Source: an uncultured Treponema sp.
GTDB taxonomy: Bacteria > Spirochaetota > Spirochaetia > Treponematales > Treponemataceae
DNA length: 17,289 nucleotides
NCBI GenBank assembly: GCA_937890485.1
Contig: CALBXN010000224.1
Coordinates: 1-17,289, forward strand
Direction of reading: 5' to 3'
Both the position numbers and the translations under genes were made by a program. This document shows, one piece after another, positions 1 through 7,543 of this stretch. The stretch's first letter is position 1. The number at the start of each line of letters is the position of its first letter. Under the pieces are notes generated by a model that did not search any database, had not been told where the DNA came from, and saw nothing but the letters and a program-made list of their open reading frames with translations.

Positions 1-43
1 ATAAAAATAAAATCGAGATAAATAAAAGTAATTTTTTCTTCAT
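1..43 (-). CDS. Start of a secreted protein (partial, cut by window edge)
   Basis: Reading leftwards from an ATG at 43, the 14 visible codons give MKKKLLLFISILFL. This is a textbook signal peptide start: three lysines, then a hydrophobic run. The ATG lies 3 nt after the prfB stop codon, and a GGGAGA Shine-Dalgarno-like stretch sits about 10 nt upstream inside the prfB 3' end. It is therefore probably the next gene of the prfB operon. Nothing can be said about its function, since the mature protein lies outside the window. The short length visible is the only reason for doubt. Confidence 0.6.
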   Translation of the reverse strand, partial: MKKKLLLFISILFL

Positions 44-46
44 TAC

Positions 47-1163
47 TTAGTCTTCTCCCATTGGTAAACCTTTCCACTTTGCTGACAAGAAAGACTCAAT
101 AAAATTATCGATAGCACCATCCATAACAGCTTGAATATTTCCTGTTTCACATTTTGTTCGATGATCTTTTACCATTGTATATGGCTGGAATACATAAGAA
201 CGAATTTGATTTCCCCAAGAAATATCTTTTTTTTCTTGAGCAAACTTTGCGTTTTCCTTCTCTTTTTCTTCGCGATAATGTTCGTAAAGCCGTGCTTTCA
301 AAATACTCATTGCAGTTGCTCTATTCATAGTTTGACTACGTTCTGATTGACATGCAACAACAATTCCCGTCGGAATGTGAGTAAAACGAACAGCAGAATC
401 TGTTTTATTTACATGCTGACCACCAGCACCACCTGCACGATAGGTATCTACGCGTAAATCTTCTGGACGAATCTCAACTTCAATTGTATCATCAAGAACT
501 GGAAAAACATAAACAGAAGAAAAAGAAGTATGTCTACGGGCATTTGAATCAAATGGACTAATTCTTACCAAGCGATGAACTCCAGCTTCAGATTTTAAGT
601 ATCCAAATACATAATCACCAGAAATCTGTAAGGTTACAGATTTTATTCCACCTTCTGATTCAAGAATATCTACAACTTCGATTTTGTATCCCTTGTTTTC
701 TGCCCAACGGGTATACATTCTACATAGCATTTGAGCCCAGTCACAAGCTTCTGTTCCACCAGCACCAGCATGAATTGTTAAAAACGCACCATTTCTATCA
801 ACTTCATCTGATAAAAGATTCAAAATACTTAATCGTTCAAATTCTTGCTTGATTTTTTCAAATTCACTGGCGATTTCTGATTCCAAAGAAGAATCTTCAC
901 TTTCTTCTGCCAAATCATAAAGTGTTTGAGTATCTTCAACTTGCTGAATCAAATCTTTCCAAGGTTCAATACGATTTTTGAGATTTTTTATTTCTGTCAT
1001 CACTTTTTCGGCTTTACTAGGGTCATCCCAAAACCCACTTTGACCGGAAAGTTCTTCTTTTTCTGCGATTTTTGCTTCTACTGTGGCAACGTCAAAGACG
1101 CCCCCAAATTTCAAGAATTTCAGACTTTATATCTGCTAAGGGAATTTTATAATCTTCTAACAT
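47..1163 (-). CDS. prfB: Peptide chain release factor 2 (RF2), made by programmed +1 frameshift
   Basis: RF2 recognises UAA and UGA stop codons and triggers peptide release. The main frame shows the RF2 anticodon-mimic SPF (in RISPFDSNARRHTS) and the catalytic GGQ (in GGAGGQHVNKTDSAVR). Translation should begin at ATG 1163, preceded by AAAGGA about 8 nt upstream, with MLEDYKIPLADIKSE as the first residues. After 23 codons it meets an in-frame TGA at 1092-1094. The CTT-TGA-C slip site then moves ribosomes into the +1 frame, giving ...WGRL-DVATVEAK... and a 371-residue protein, close to the usual 365. The ATG at 1114 that opens the long frame is internal and not the real start. The gene lies 10 nt after the Cas2-like gene, whose stop codon sits next to the prfB Shine-Dalgarno. 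Low RF2 should favour the shift (autoregulation, known for the family). Confidence 0.95.
1091..1106 (-). promoter_or_regulatory. prfB: prfB programmed +1 frameshift signal
   Basis: Minus strand reads TGGGGGCGTCTTTGAC. It has a GGGGG Shine-Dalgarno-like block (1101-1105), a 3-nt spacer (CGT), the slippery CTT codon (1095-1097), the UGA stop (1092-1094) and the following C. This matches the bacterial RF2 site AGGGGGTATCTTTGAC in all functional parts. Skipping the T at 1094 joins codon CTT to GAC and restores the RF2 frame. Confidence 0.93.
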
Positions 1164-1173
1164 AAATAATCCT

Positions 1174-1452
1174 TTACTGTTGGCTTTTTAACATACATCG
1201 TTTCCATTTTTTCTTACAGAGTTCTGTAATAGCAAACATTCCTTCAATTGGAAACTGATATAATCTAACAGTGTCGTAATAATCGGTAACTCTGTCAATA
1301 TCTTTTTTTAAAAGAGATAATTTTTTTTCTGTTATAGCGGTATGTTCCCAACAGGCTCTTTGAACTTTTGTAAAACCATATTGAGTCAACAAAGTTGCTA
1401 ATGCTTTTGCAGAATCAACTTCGCCAGGATCTAAAACAACTGAAACAAACAT
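1174..1452 (-). CDS. Small Cas2-fold-like protein, function unknown
   Basis: 92 residues, the size range of Cas2 and Cas2-like ferredoxin-fold proteins. The pattern fits: a first strand FVSVVLD ending in Asp8, a helix (about 11-26), a second strand around KVQRACWEH (about 29-38), a helix TEKKLSLLKKDIDRV (about 41-56) and a strand DTVRLYQF (about 60-67), ending in a basic KKKWKR tail. The usual Cas2 KRR after the first Asp is absent. No cas1, other cas gene or CRISPR array is visible, so a role in spacer acquisition is unlikely; a housekeeping or toxin/nuclease-like role is possible but unproven. It is the first gene of the operon with prfB. No Shine-Dalgarno precedes the ATG, and the promoter places the transcript start at or beside it. 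The similarity is judged from pattern only. Confidence 0.55.
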   Translation of the reverse strand: MFVSVVLDPGEVDSAKALATLLTQYGFTKVQRACWEHTAITEKKLSLLKKDIDRVTDYYDTVRLYQFPIEGMFAITELCKKKWKRCMLKSQQ

Positions 1453-1515
1453 ATTTATAGAATAAAGTAATACTCATATCTTGTCAAATCCAAAATTTTA
1501 CAGCATTATATATGT
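1453..1515. promoter_or_regulatory. Divergent, symmetric promoter pair
   Basis: The 63-nt gap holds back-to-back sigma70-type promoters sharing one -35 block, TTGTCAA (1481-1487). Leftward: TTGACA (1487-1482, perfect), 17-nt spacer, TATTCT (1464-1459), predicted start about 1452. Rightward: TTGTCA (1481-1486), 17-nt spacer, CATTAT (1504-1509), predicted start about 1516. Both predicted starts coincide with the ATG codons, and neither gene has a Shine-Dalgarno. The arrangement is mirror-symmetric around base 1484. Box matches are 6/6 and 4/6 leftward, 5/6 and 4/6 rightward. Confidence 0.5.
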
Positions 1516-2421
1516 ATGAAAAGATTTATTTTTAACACTGTATTTTTTATTACATTTACACTAACATGCTTTGCACAAAGCTCAACTTCATCAGTTGTTT
1601 CAAATTTGAAAGCTTCAATTAAAAGTATGACAGAAGATTCTGCAACAATTAGTCTTACATGGAAAATTCCTAAAAAAAATGACATTACAGAATTTATTAT
1701 CTATAGATATTCTACCCAAATTTCAAAAGAAAATCTATCACTTTTAAAACCAATAGAAATCCTTACAGGAAAATACACATCTTACTTTGATACTGTTACA
1801 AATCTTTCACAAGAATATTATTATGCTGTTTTAACAAAAACAAGAAATGGTGAATTTTTTGACATAATTATACCAACTGTAAACTCTACTGTAAATCCAG
1901 TAATTCCAACACCTAAAAAAACAGTTTTTTCTGAAAACATAAATAAACCTGGAAAAATTGAAACAAGAGAAAACGAAAGAGAACTAATTCCTCTACCATA
2001 CTTAAACGAAACAGATAACACTTATATCGAAAAAATATTTATTCCTAAGAAAAATATTGAAATAGCAAAAAATCTTTCATCAAAAAAAAATGAAAAGATT
2101 ACAAAACCATTACAAATATTGCCACAAGATAAAACTCCTGATTCAGGAGATCAATATTTATTAAGCACAATAGCAAACACATCATTTATCAATGCAGAAT
2201 GGGAAAATGCGGAAAAAGAGCTTTTAACATTCTTAAAAATAAATAGATCTGATGAAACAATAAACAGAGCAAATTTCTATCTTGGACAAATATACTTTTA
2301 CCGAGGAGAAAGCATAAAAGCACTAAACGCATTTATGACTTCACTTAATTCATACCCTATTGAATCAAGACAATGGATAGACAAAGTCTTAGAAGAATTA
2401 GAAGTAAACAAAATAAATTAA
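1516..2421 (+). CDS. Secreted protein with fibronectin-III-like and TPR-like parts, function unknown
   Basis: 301 residues and the only plus-strand gene. A signal peptide runs over 1-20 (MKRFIFNTVFFITFTLTCFA), with a likely signal peptidase I cut after CFA; the lipobox is poor, so it is probably not a lipoprotein. Residues about 28-118 look like a fibronectin type III fold: ATISLTW, ITEFIIYRY, a tyrosine-rich YYYAVLTKT strand. A Lys/Pro/Asn-rich linker follows (about 120-205). Residues about 212-296 are helical with TPR character (AEWENAEKELLTFL, RANFYLGQIYFYRGESIKALNAF). Such a layout suggests a periplasmic or surface adaptor protein (inference). The start is fixed by the signal peptide, although no Shine-Dalgarno is visible. 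It converges on another exported TPR protein with a similar signal peptide. Confidence 0.8.
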   Translation: MKRFIFNTVFFITFTLTCFAQSSTSSVVSNLKASIKSMTEDSATISLTWKIPKKNDITEFIIYRYSTQISKENLSLLKPIEILTGKYTSYFDTVTNLSQEYYYAVLTKTRNGEFFDIIIPTVNSTVNPVIPTPKKTVFSENINKPGKIETRENERELIPLPYLNETDNTYIEKIFIPKKNIEIAKNLSSKKNEKITKPLQILPQDKTPDSGDQYLLSTIANTSFINAEWENAEKELLTFLKINRSDETINRANFYLGQIYFYRGESIKALNAFMTSLNSYPIESRQWIDKVLEELEVNKIN

Positions 2422-2464
2422 CTTTATAGTGATTTTATTTGTTGTAGAAAAAAATCACTATAAA
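2422..2464. terminator. Bidirectional terminator-like hairpin between convergent genes
   Basis: A perfect 14-bp inverted repeat (2423-2436 with 2451-2464, TTTATAGTGATTTT / AAAATCACTATAAA) closes a 14-nt loop. It fills the gap between the stop codons of the two convergent genes. Only three pairs are G-C, so the stem is weak, and the T runs beyond it are broken. Position and symmetry argue for a shared terminator more than stem strength does. Confidence 0.5.
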
Positions 2465-4447
2465 TTATTTTATAGAATTAAGCATTTGTAAAAATTCAGG
2501 AGAAGTAATTTCTGTCTGTGCCATAACATCAAGTGACTTTTCCCCAATATTTTCTTGAGAAATCAAAAATATTTCATCATTGGGATTCATTCTATCGTAG
2601 AAGCCTTTTTGCACAAAATTACCTACTGAAACATCTTCTCCAACTTCAACAAGCTGGATTTGACCAAGTTCGCTATCTTGATTAAAAATCAAACCAATTC
2701 CTATATCTGAATTTTTTACTTCATCTTTTTTTACTACAATAAACTTGCTATCTAAAGTAATTCCATCTCTTTTACCTAAATCAATAAGAACTTGAGAACC
2801 TTGTCTAGCTAAAATTTTACCACGAATTGAAAAAGCTGAAACAATATCTAAAACCAATTTTTCGACAGCTGAAGAAAGTTTTCTATTTCCAGTTCGATAA
2901 ATAGTCCATGTTTTTGCCAAACTTCCTGTTGAAGTAACATACAAATTTAATAAAATTGAATTTTCTCTAGCATTTTCATCAAAAGAAACAATACCGAAAT
3001 AATCATATTTATTTTTTCTGGCATCACTAAAAGCTTGAGAATAGGATTTTATAGCATTTTTAGATGATTTTACTCTAAAATACGGAAAGGCAGAAAAACT
3101 ATCGGCAATTAAATTTGAGCAAACAGAAGAAGATTCCGCATGTAACATAGATAAATTTTCGTTTGAATGATACAAACCAATTGAAATTCTACTTTTATCT
3201 AGATAAAAAGGATCTACTCCCCAACGCTTAGAAATTGTATTTTCTAAAAGTGAATCATAAGATTCTATTCTGTCAGAAACTTCCTGGGAAATTAAATTTT
3301 GTGTATCAATAAACTTTAATTGAGACAAACTAGCTTCTGGATAGCCTTCATTAAGTAACCAATCTGCATACGAAAGTCTTACTTTTAAATTTAAGGGATG
3401 AATTTGTAAGGCACGAATATATTCAAACAAAGCACTATTTGAATTATATTTTTCAACAGCTTCTTTTGCAGATTCTATATGATAAAAAGCATAAGTTTCT
3501 CTTCTAGAATCTTCAATTTCTAAATTTTCACAAACAAGTTGTTCTAGAAAATATCTAGCAATTTCATCTTGTGGATTAATTTTAAGTACAGTTTCCAAAG
3601 ATTTTATTGTTTGTTCAACAGAACCCAATTTATATACAGAACAGGCCTTGAGATACCAAGCATCTGAATTATTTCTATTTTGCGAAATTCTATAATCACA
3701 AACCTCTACAGACTGTTCATAATTTCCTTTTGTGTACAAAATGTAAGCTAACAAAGCATTTGCTTTATCATATTTCGGATTTAATCTTAGAGCAGTACGA
3801 ACAAAACCTTCAGCTTCAATCAATTTGCCTTTTTGAACATTTATATATGCTGCATAATAATAAACTTCAGGATTATCATTATGAAAAGTAATCGCTTGAT
3901 TAATAAACTTTTCTGCTTGTTCATTTTTTCCTAATTTAAAACTAATAAGAGCAAGAGATAATAACGCTTTTTTACTATTTGAATCCCGAGATAAAGCTTC
4001 GTTATAATATTTTTCAGCAGAAGTAATTCTACCTTCTAAAGCTTGTAATTGTGCAATTCCATAAAGAGATTCAACATCATTAGGATATTTTTTTAAAATA
4101 TTATCAAATATTTGTTTTGCACCCACTAAATCGCCAATTCCAATTAAACAAAATCCTTTTAGGTGTTGAATTTGTAAATTATTTTTATAATATCTACTTG
4201 CAGAATCCAAACAAGTTAATGCTCTTGAATATTCATCCATTGCATAGGCACATTCAGCTAAAGCAATCCAAGCATCTGCATAATCAGGATTAAGCAATAA
4301 GGCTTCTTGATATTGTTCAATAGCACTAGGAAAGTCTTCCCTTTGTTGAAAAGATTTTCCAACACCATAAAATTCTAACGCCGACGAATTTGCAAAACAA
4401 AGAGTTACTGATATAAAAAGCAAAAAAAATAAAATAATTCTTTTCAT
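2465..4447 (-). CDS. Exported TPR-repeat protein, function unknown
   Basis: 660 residues. The signal peptide MKRIILFFLLFISVTLCFA has a probable cut before NSS. Residues about 23-300 form roughly eight tandem TPR units (for example AIEQYQEALLLNPDYADAW, AEKYYNEALSRDSNSKKAL, AEGFVRTALRLNPKYDKAN), with one or two more around 325-395. These build a protein-binding superhelix. The C-terminal third (about 400-655) is alpha/beta. Its GKILARQGSQVLIDLGKRDG stretch recalls the small beta-domain at the C-terminus of FlgT-like and other periplasmic proteins, a weak resemblance. The ATG is preceded by AAGGTGGG. It is last in the phoH-pgpH-ybeY-tlyC cluster, 33 nt after tlyC, and ends at a terminator-like hairpin. 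A periplasmic scaffold is a reasonable guess; no enzymatic motif is seen. Confidence 0.8.
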   Translation of the reverse strand: MKRIILFFLLFISVTLCFANSSALEFYGVGKSFQQREDFPSAIEQYQEALLLNPDYADAWIALAECAYAMDEYSRALTCLDSASRYYKNNLQIQHLKGFCLIGIGDLVGAKQIFDNILKKYPNDVESLYGIAQLQALEGRITSAEKYYNEALSRDSNSKKALLSLALISFKLGKNEQAEKFINQAITFHNDNPEVYYYAAYINVQKGKLIEAEGFVRTALRLNPKYDKANALLAYILYTKGNYEQSVEVCDYRISQNRNNSDAWYLKACSVYKLGSVEQTIKSLETVLKINPQDEIARYFLEQLVCENLEIEDSRRETYAFYHIESAKEAVEKYNSNSALFEYIRALQIHPLNLKVRLSYADWLLNEGYPEASLSQLKFIDTQNLISQEVSDRIESYDSLLENTISKRWGVDPFYLDKSRISIGLYHSNENLSMLHAESSSVCSNLIADSFSAFPYFRVKSSKNAIKSYSQAFSDARKNKYDYFGIVSFDENARENSILLNLYVTSTGSLAKTWTIYRTGNRKLSSAVEKLVLDIVSAFSIRGKILARQGSQVLIDLGKRDGITLDSKFIVVKKDEVKNSDIGIGLIFNQDSELGQIQLVEVGEDVSVGNFVQKGFYDRMNPNDEIFLISQENIGEKSLDVMAQTEITSPEFLQMLNSIK

Positions 4448-4480
4448 TGATAATTTCCCACCTTAAATTATGAAAATTGA

Positions 4481-5266
4481 CTATTCTACTTGTTCTGAAT
4501 CATCTTTTTCAATGATTTTTATTAAATTGATTCGATGACCTTCCATATCCTGAATAATAAAATCATAGTTACGCCAAGTTACTTTTTCGTATTTTACAGG
4601 AATTTTACCGAATAAATCAAAAACAAAACCACCCAAAGTATCAAATTCCTCATTTGGAAAATTACTTTCAATTTTGTCGTTCAAATCATCAAGATTGATT
4701 CTTCCGTCACAAATCCAGATTTTATCACCTACTGGTAAAATATCTTCATTTTCATTATCAAATTCATCTTGAATATCACCTACAATTTCTTCGATAATAT
4801 CTTCCAAACAAACAATTCCTGAAATTCCACCATATTCATCAATTGCAACAGCAATATGAACATGACGTCTTTTAAATTCACGCAAAAGAGAATCAATTCT
4901 TTTAGATTCTGGAACAAAAAAAGCCTTTCTGATAATTTTTTCTAAATCCACAGGCTCATGTTTTGCAATTACTTTAATTAAATCCTTTACATACAAAATT
5001 CCAATTACATTATCGATTGAATCACTATATACAGGAAAACGAGAATGTCCACTTTCAGCAATTTTTTCGTAAAGTTCCTGTTCTGTAATATGAAGACTTA
5101 TAAAATCAACATCAATACGAGGAATCATAACTTCTTTTACAGAAGTTTCAGGCAAATCTTCAATACCTTGAATCATATCCTGTTTTTCATCTTGTAATTC
5201 CTCATCTATTGTACTTTCTTGTGAATTATTTTTTTTCTTTACAAAGATTGATTTAAAAAAAGCCAT
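4481..5266 (-). CDS. tlyC: TlyC/CorC-type protein: two CBS domains plus CorC domain
   Basis: 261 residues. CBS pair at about 42-165: VKEVMIPRIDVDFI (43-56), GHSRFPVYSDSIDNVIGILY (73-92), AIDEYGGISGIVCLEDIIEE (141-160) and the family hallmark IVGDIQDEFD (161-170). A CorC/HlyC domain follows (about 178-255, INLDDLN, DTLGGFVFDLFG). The N-terminal DUF21 membrane domain of full-length CorB/HlyC proteins is absent, as in CorC and spirochaetal TlyC; it should be cytosolic. The family is tied to Mg2+/Co2+ efflux and often called hemolysin, a label with little biochemical support. I start at ATG 5266 because GAGGA (5272-5276) lies 5 nt upstream; the TTG at 5278 would put the Shine-Dalgarno inside the gene. 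It follows ybeY by 13 nt. Confidence 0.92.
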   Translation of the reverse strand: MAFFKSIFVKKKNNSQESTIDEELQDEKQDMIQGIEDLPETSVKEVMIPRIDVDFISLHITEQELYEKIAESGHSRFPVYSDSIDNVIGILYVKDLIKVIAKHEPVDLEKIIRKAFFVPESKRIDSLLREFKRRHVHIAVAIDEYGGISGIVCLEDIIEEIVGDIQDEFDNENEDILPVGDKIWICDGRINLDDLNDKIESNFPNEEFDTLGGFVFDLFGKIPVKYEKVTWRNYDFIIQDMEGHRINLIKIIEKDDSEQVE

Positions 5267-5279
5267 TTTATTCCTCAAT

Positions 5280-5822
5280 TTATATAATTTTTTTATTATT
5301 AAATTTTGTTAAAATTGTTTCTTGTAACACAAGCATTTTTATTTCTTCATTTTCTTTTAATTCATCAGTAAATTTTATGATATTTTCTTCTGCATCTAAA
5401 ATATCGCCATTTTCGTCAATATGAAATTCACTATGATCCATTCCATTAAGATGTAAAATTCCGTGAACTAAAAGGCGTTTTAATTCATCATTTACAGAAA
5501 GATTAAACTTTGAAGCATTTTTTTCCAAAGTTTCTACTGAAATAACAATATCACCTGCACAAAAAAATTCGGTACCATCATCATCAATATACGAATCACC
5601 TTGTTCAAAAGATAAAACATCTGTAGGTGTATCAATGTTACGATAATTTTTATTTAACTCTTGAATAAACATATCATCACAAAATAATACCGAAACATCC
5701 CAATTATCTATATTTTGATTTTCTAAAACAGACTGAAAAAATTGACTTATTTTCTCGATATTTTCTTCAGAATAAGGAGTTTTTAATTCTTCATGATTTA
5801 CAACATTAATTATATTTGCCAC
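5280..5822 (-). CDS. ybeY: Endoribonuclease YbeY (rRNA maturation factor)
   Basis: 180 residues. The zinc site is complete: HGILHLNGMDH with H120, H124 and H130. The upstream family block YRNIDTPTDVLSFEQ (60-74) is also clear. YbeY acts on 16S rRNA 3'-end maturation and 70S ribosome quality control in other bacteria. The start is GTG at 5822, overlapping the pgpH TAG stop by one base (TAGTG), with AAAGGA about 10 nt upstream, so translation is probably coupled to pgpH. The hydrophilic C-terminal tail (about 135-180) is a little longer than in the shortest family members. Position after phoH and pgpH is a widespread arrangement. Confidence 0.95.
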   Translation of the reverse strand: MANIINVVNHEELKTPYSEENIEKISQFFQSVLENQNIDNWDVSVLFCDDMFIQELNKNYRNIDTPTDVLSFEQGDSYIDDDGTEFFCAGDIVISVETLEKNASKFNLSVNDELKRLLVHGILHLNGMDHSEFHIDENGDILDAEENIIKFTDELKENEEIKMLVLQETILTKFNNKKII

Positions 5823-7543
5823 TAATTTGTATCCTTTTTTTGTAAATCTACATTTGTTGTTGATTCAGGAGCAACCTCTTCATCTTCTGAACTTTTTTGA
5901 TTTGGATATTCAATTCTTGAATGATAATATCCTGCAAGAACTTTTACAAAAGAATCTTTTATTATATCTAAATCGCAAAATCTAAGTTGACTTTTATCTA
6001 AAAGATGACTTTCTACTTTTTCCATAATCAATTCACGAATACGAGTTTCAAGTCTAGTCACAGAAGGTTTCTTTAATGTCCTACATGCTGCTTCAACAGT
6101 ATCAGCAAGTAAAACAACAGCAGATTCTTTTGATGATGGCGAATCCCCTGTATAAGAATATGTATATTCTTCAGCAGTTTCACCTTCATCTTGTTGTTTA
6201 GCCTTGTAATAAAAATATTTTATCACAGAGTTTCCGTGATGTTCGGCTATTATATCTTCAACTTCTTGAGGCAATCTTAATTGCTTTGCTTTTTCAATAC
6301 CTTTTTTTACATGACTTTTTATTACAGAAACAGATAAACTAGGATTTATGTCATCATGTTTATTCTCACCTGTTTGATTTTCAATAAAATATTCAGGTTG
6401 TTCAAGTTTTCCAATATCATGATAATAAGCACCTACTCTAGCTAACAAAGCATTTGCTCCAATTTCATTACAAGCCGTTTCTGCTAAGTTAGCAACCATC
6501 AAAGAATGACTATATGTTCCTGATGCAATAACTTGCATGCGTTTCATAATTGGTGTATTTAAATCTGACAAATCCATCAATCTGAAAACAGAAGCAGTAT
6601 TTACTAGAGATTCTAGGGGAGTTAAAAAACCTAAGGCAAAAATTCCTGAAATAAAAGCATTTAACGCAACCCCAAACAATACAAAAGGACCAAATTCAGA
6701 ATCATCATTCACAATAATACTTAATGCGAATAAGAAAACTATATTTAAAATTGCCAATATTGCAGATGCAAAAACCATATCTATTCGTTTTTCTGTTCTA
6801 CTTATAATTTTTGCAGATGCAATTGAAGAACAAAGAACAAACAAACAAGGCACAGGCTGAAAAGAAGCAATAAATAAAACACCAAGTGCAATCAAAATTG
6901 AAAAGAAAACAGCAGAAACTTGACCAAAAAGAACAGTTATTAACATTGTTGCAAAAGTTGCAGGAATTATTGTTGTTAAAGAAAATTGTGATAAAAATAG
7001 AGGAACCTTAGTTGCAAATGTTGTTACACCATAAACAAAAACATATAAGACTGCAATAGAAATCATTTCTTTTATTTTTATTTCTCTACCAAGCATGTAA
7101 GGAGAATACAGAAAGATTGTCAAAACAATCAATAAAAACAAATATAAAAATGAATTTGCTAATGCCCTAAAATCAATATAAGTTGGAGTTTCCGCAATCT
7201 TTCGCAATTTTGCATAATTTTCGTCTGTAATGGGAAAACCTTTTCTAATGATTTTTTCATCTTTAATTATTTGAATAGGATCAAATTCTGTTGGGGGCAA
7301 GTTTTTTTCTGCAATAATTGTTCTATCTGCAATTTGTCCAATTTGATATTCTGATAAAGCAAAGGTAGCAACAGTTTCTCGAGTTGCTACATCAAAAAAT
7401 GTTATTATAAATAACGAAATAAAAGTTATTAAAATAACAAAAAATGCTTCCTTATTGTTTTTTATAAAAACAAAAGGATTAATAAAGTAATTTTTTTCAG
7501 GTTGATACAAAACAGAATTATTCTGATTCTTCGGCTTTTTCAT
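5822..7543 (-). CDS. pgpH: 7TM-HD phosphohydrolase of the PgpH family (probable c-di-AMP phosphodiesterase)
   Basis: 573 residues. A first membrane helix at about 32-50 is followed by a short extracytoplasmic part (about 51-127), then a block of hydrophobic helices (about 130-308, 7TM-7TMR-HD type) and a cytoplasmic HD domain (about 320-545). Metal ligands are visible: H346 (GTYSHSLM), H375-D376 (YYHDIGK), H411, H435-H436 (AEHHG) and D481 (LLADTVEA). Characterised relatives such as Listeria PgpH hydrolyse c-di-AMP to pApA; that activity is inferred here. The extracytoplasmic domain of about 75 residues is much shorter than the roughly 200 or more of those relatives. The ATG lies 26 nt inside the phoH 3' end, with AAGGAAG upstream, and the TAG stop overlaps the ybeY GTG start. 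Confidence 0.9.
   Translation of the reverse strand: MKKPKNQNNSVLYQPEKNYFINPFVFIKNNKEAFFVILITFISLFIITFFDVATRETVATFALSEYQIGQIADRTIIAEKNLPPTEFDPIQIIKDEKIIRKGFPITDENYAKLRKIAETPTYIDFRALANSFLYLFLLIVLTIFLYSPYMLGREIKIKEMISIAVLYVFVYGVTTFATKVPLFLSQFSLTTIIPATFATMLITVLFGQVSAVFFSILIALGVLFIASFQPVPCLFVLCSSIASAKIISRTEKRIDMVFASAILAILNIVFLFALSIIVNDDSEFGPFVLFGVALNAFISGIFALGFLTPLESLVNTASVFRLMDLSDLNTPIMKRMQVIASGTYSHSLMVANLAETACNEIGANALLARVGAYYHDIGKLEQPEYFIENQTGENKHDDINPSLSVSVIKSHVKKGIEKAKQLRLPQEVEDIIAEHHGNSVIKYFYYKAKQQDEGETAEEYTYSYTGDSPSSKESAVVLLADTVEAACRTLKKPSVTRLETRIRELIMEKVESHLLDKSQLRFCDLDIIKDSFVKVLAGYYHSRIEYPNQKSSEDEEVAPESTTNVDLQKKDTN

Noticed and set aside
26..48. Inverted repeat AAGTAAT/ATTACTT as a prfB terminator
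   Set aside because: It overlaps the prfB stop and the start of a secreted-protein reading frame at 43. The stem is only 7 bp and AT-rich, and the gene order suggests read-through.
5267..5278. TTG start giving tlyC four extra residues (MRNK)
   Set aside because: GAGGA would fall inside the gene, while ATG 5266 has it at the right distance.
6537..6860. Plus-strand frame of 107 codons opposite pgpH, and similar long antisense frames in uvrA and fusA
   Set aside because: They are shadows of well-supported genes: no family resemblance, no ribosome binding sites, and composition that mirrors the real frame.
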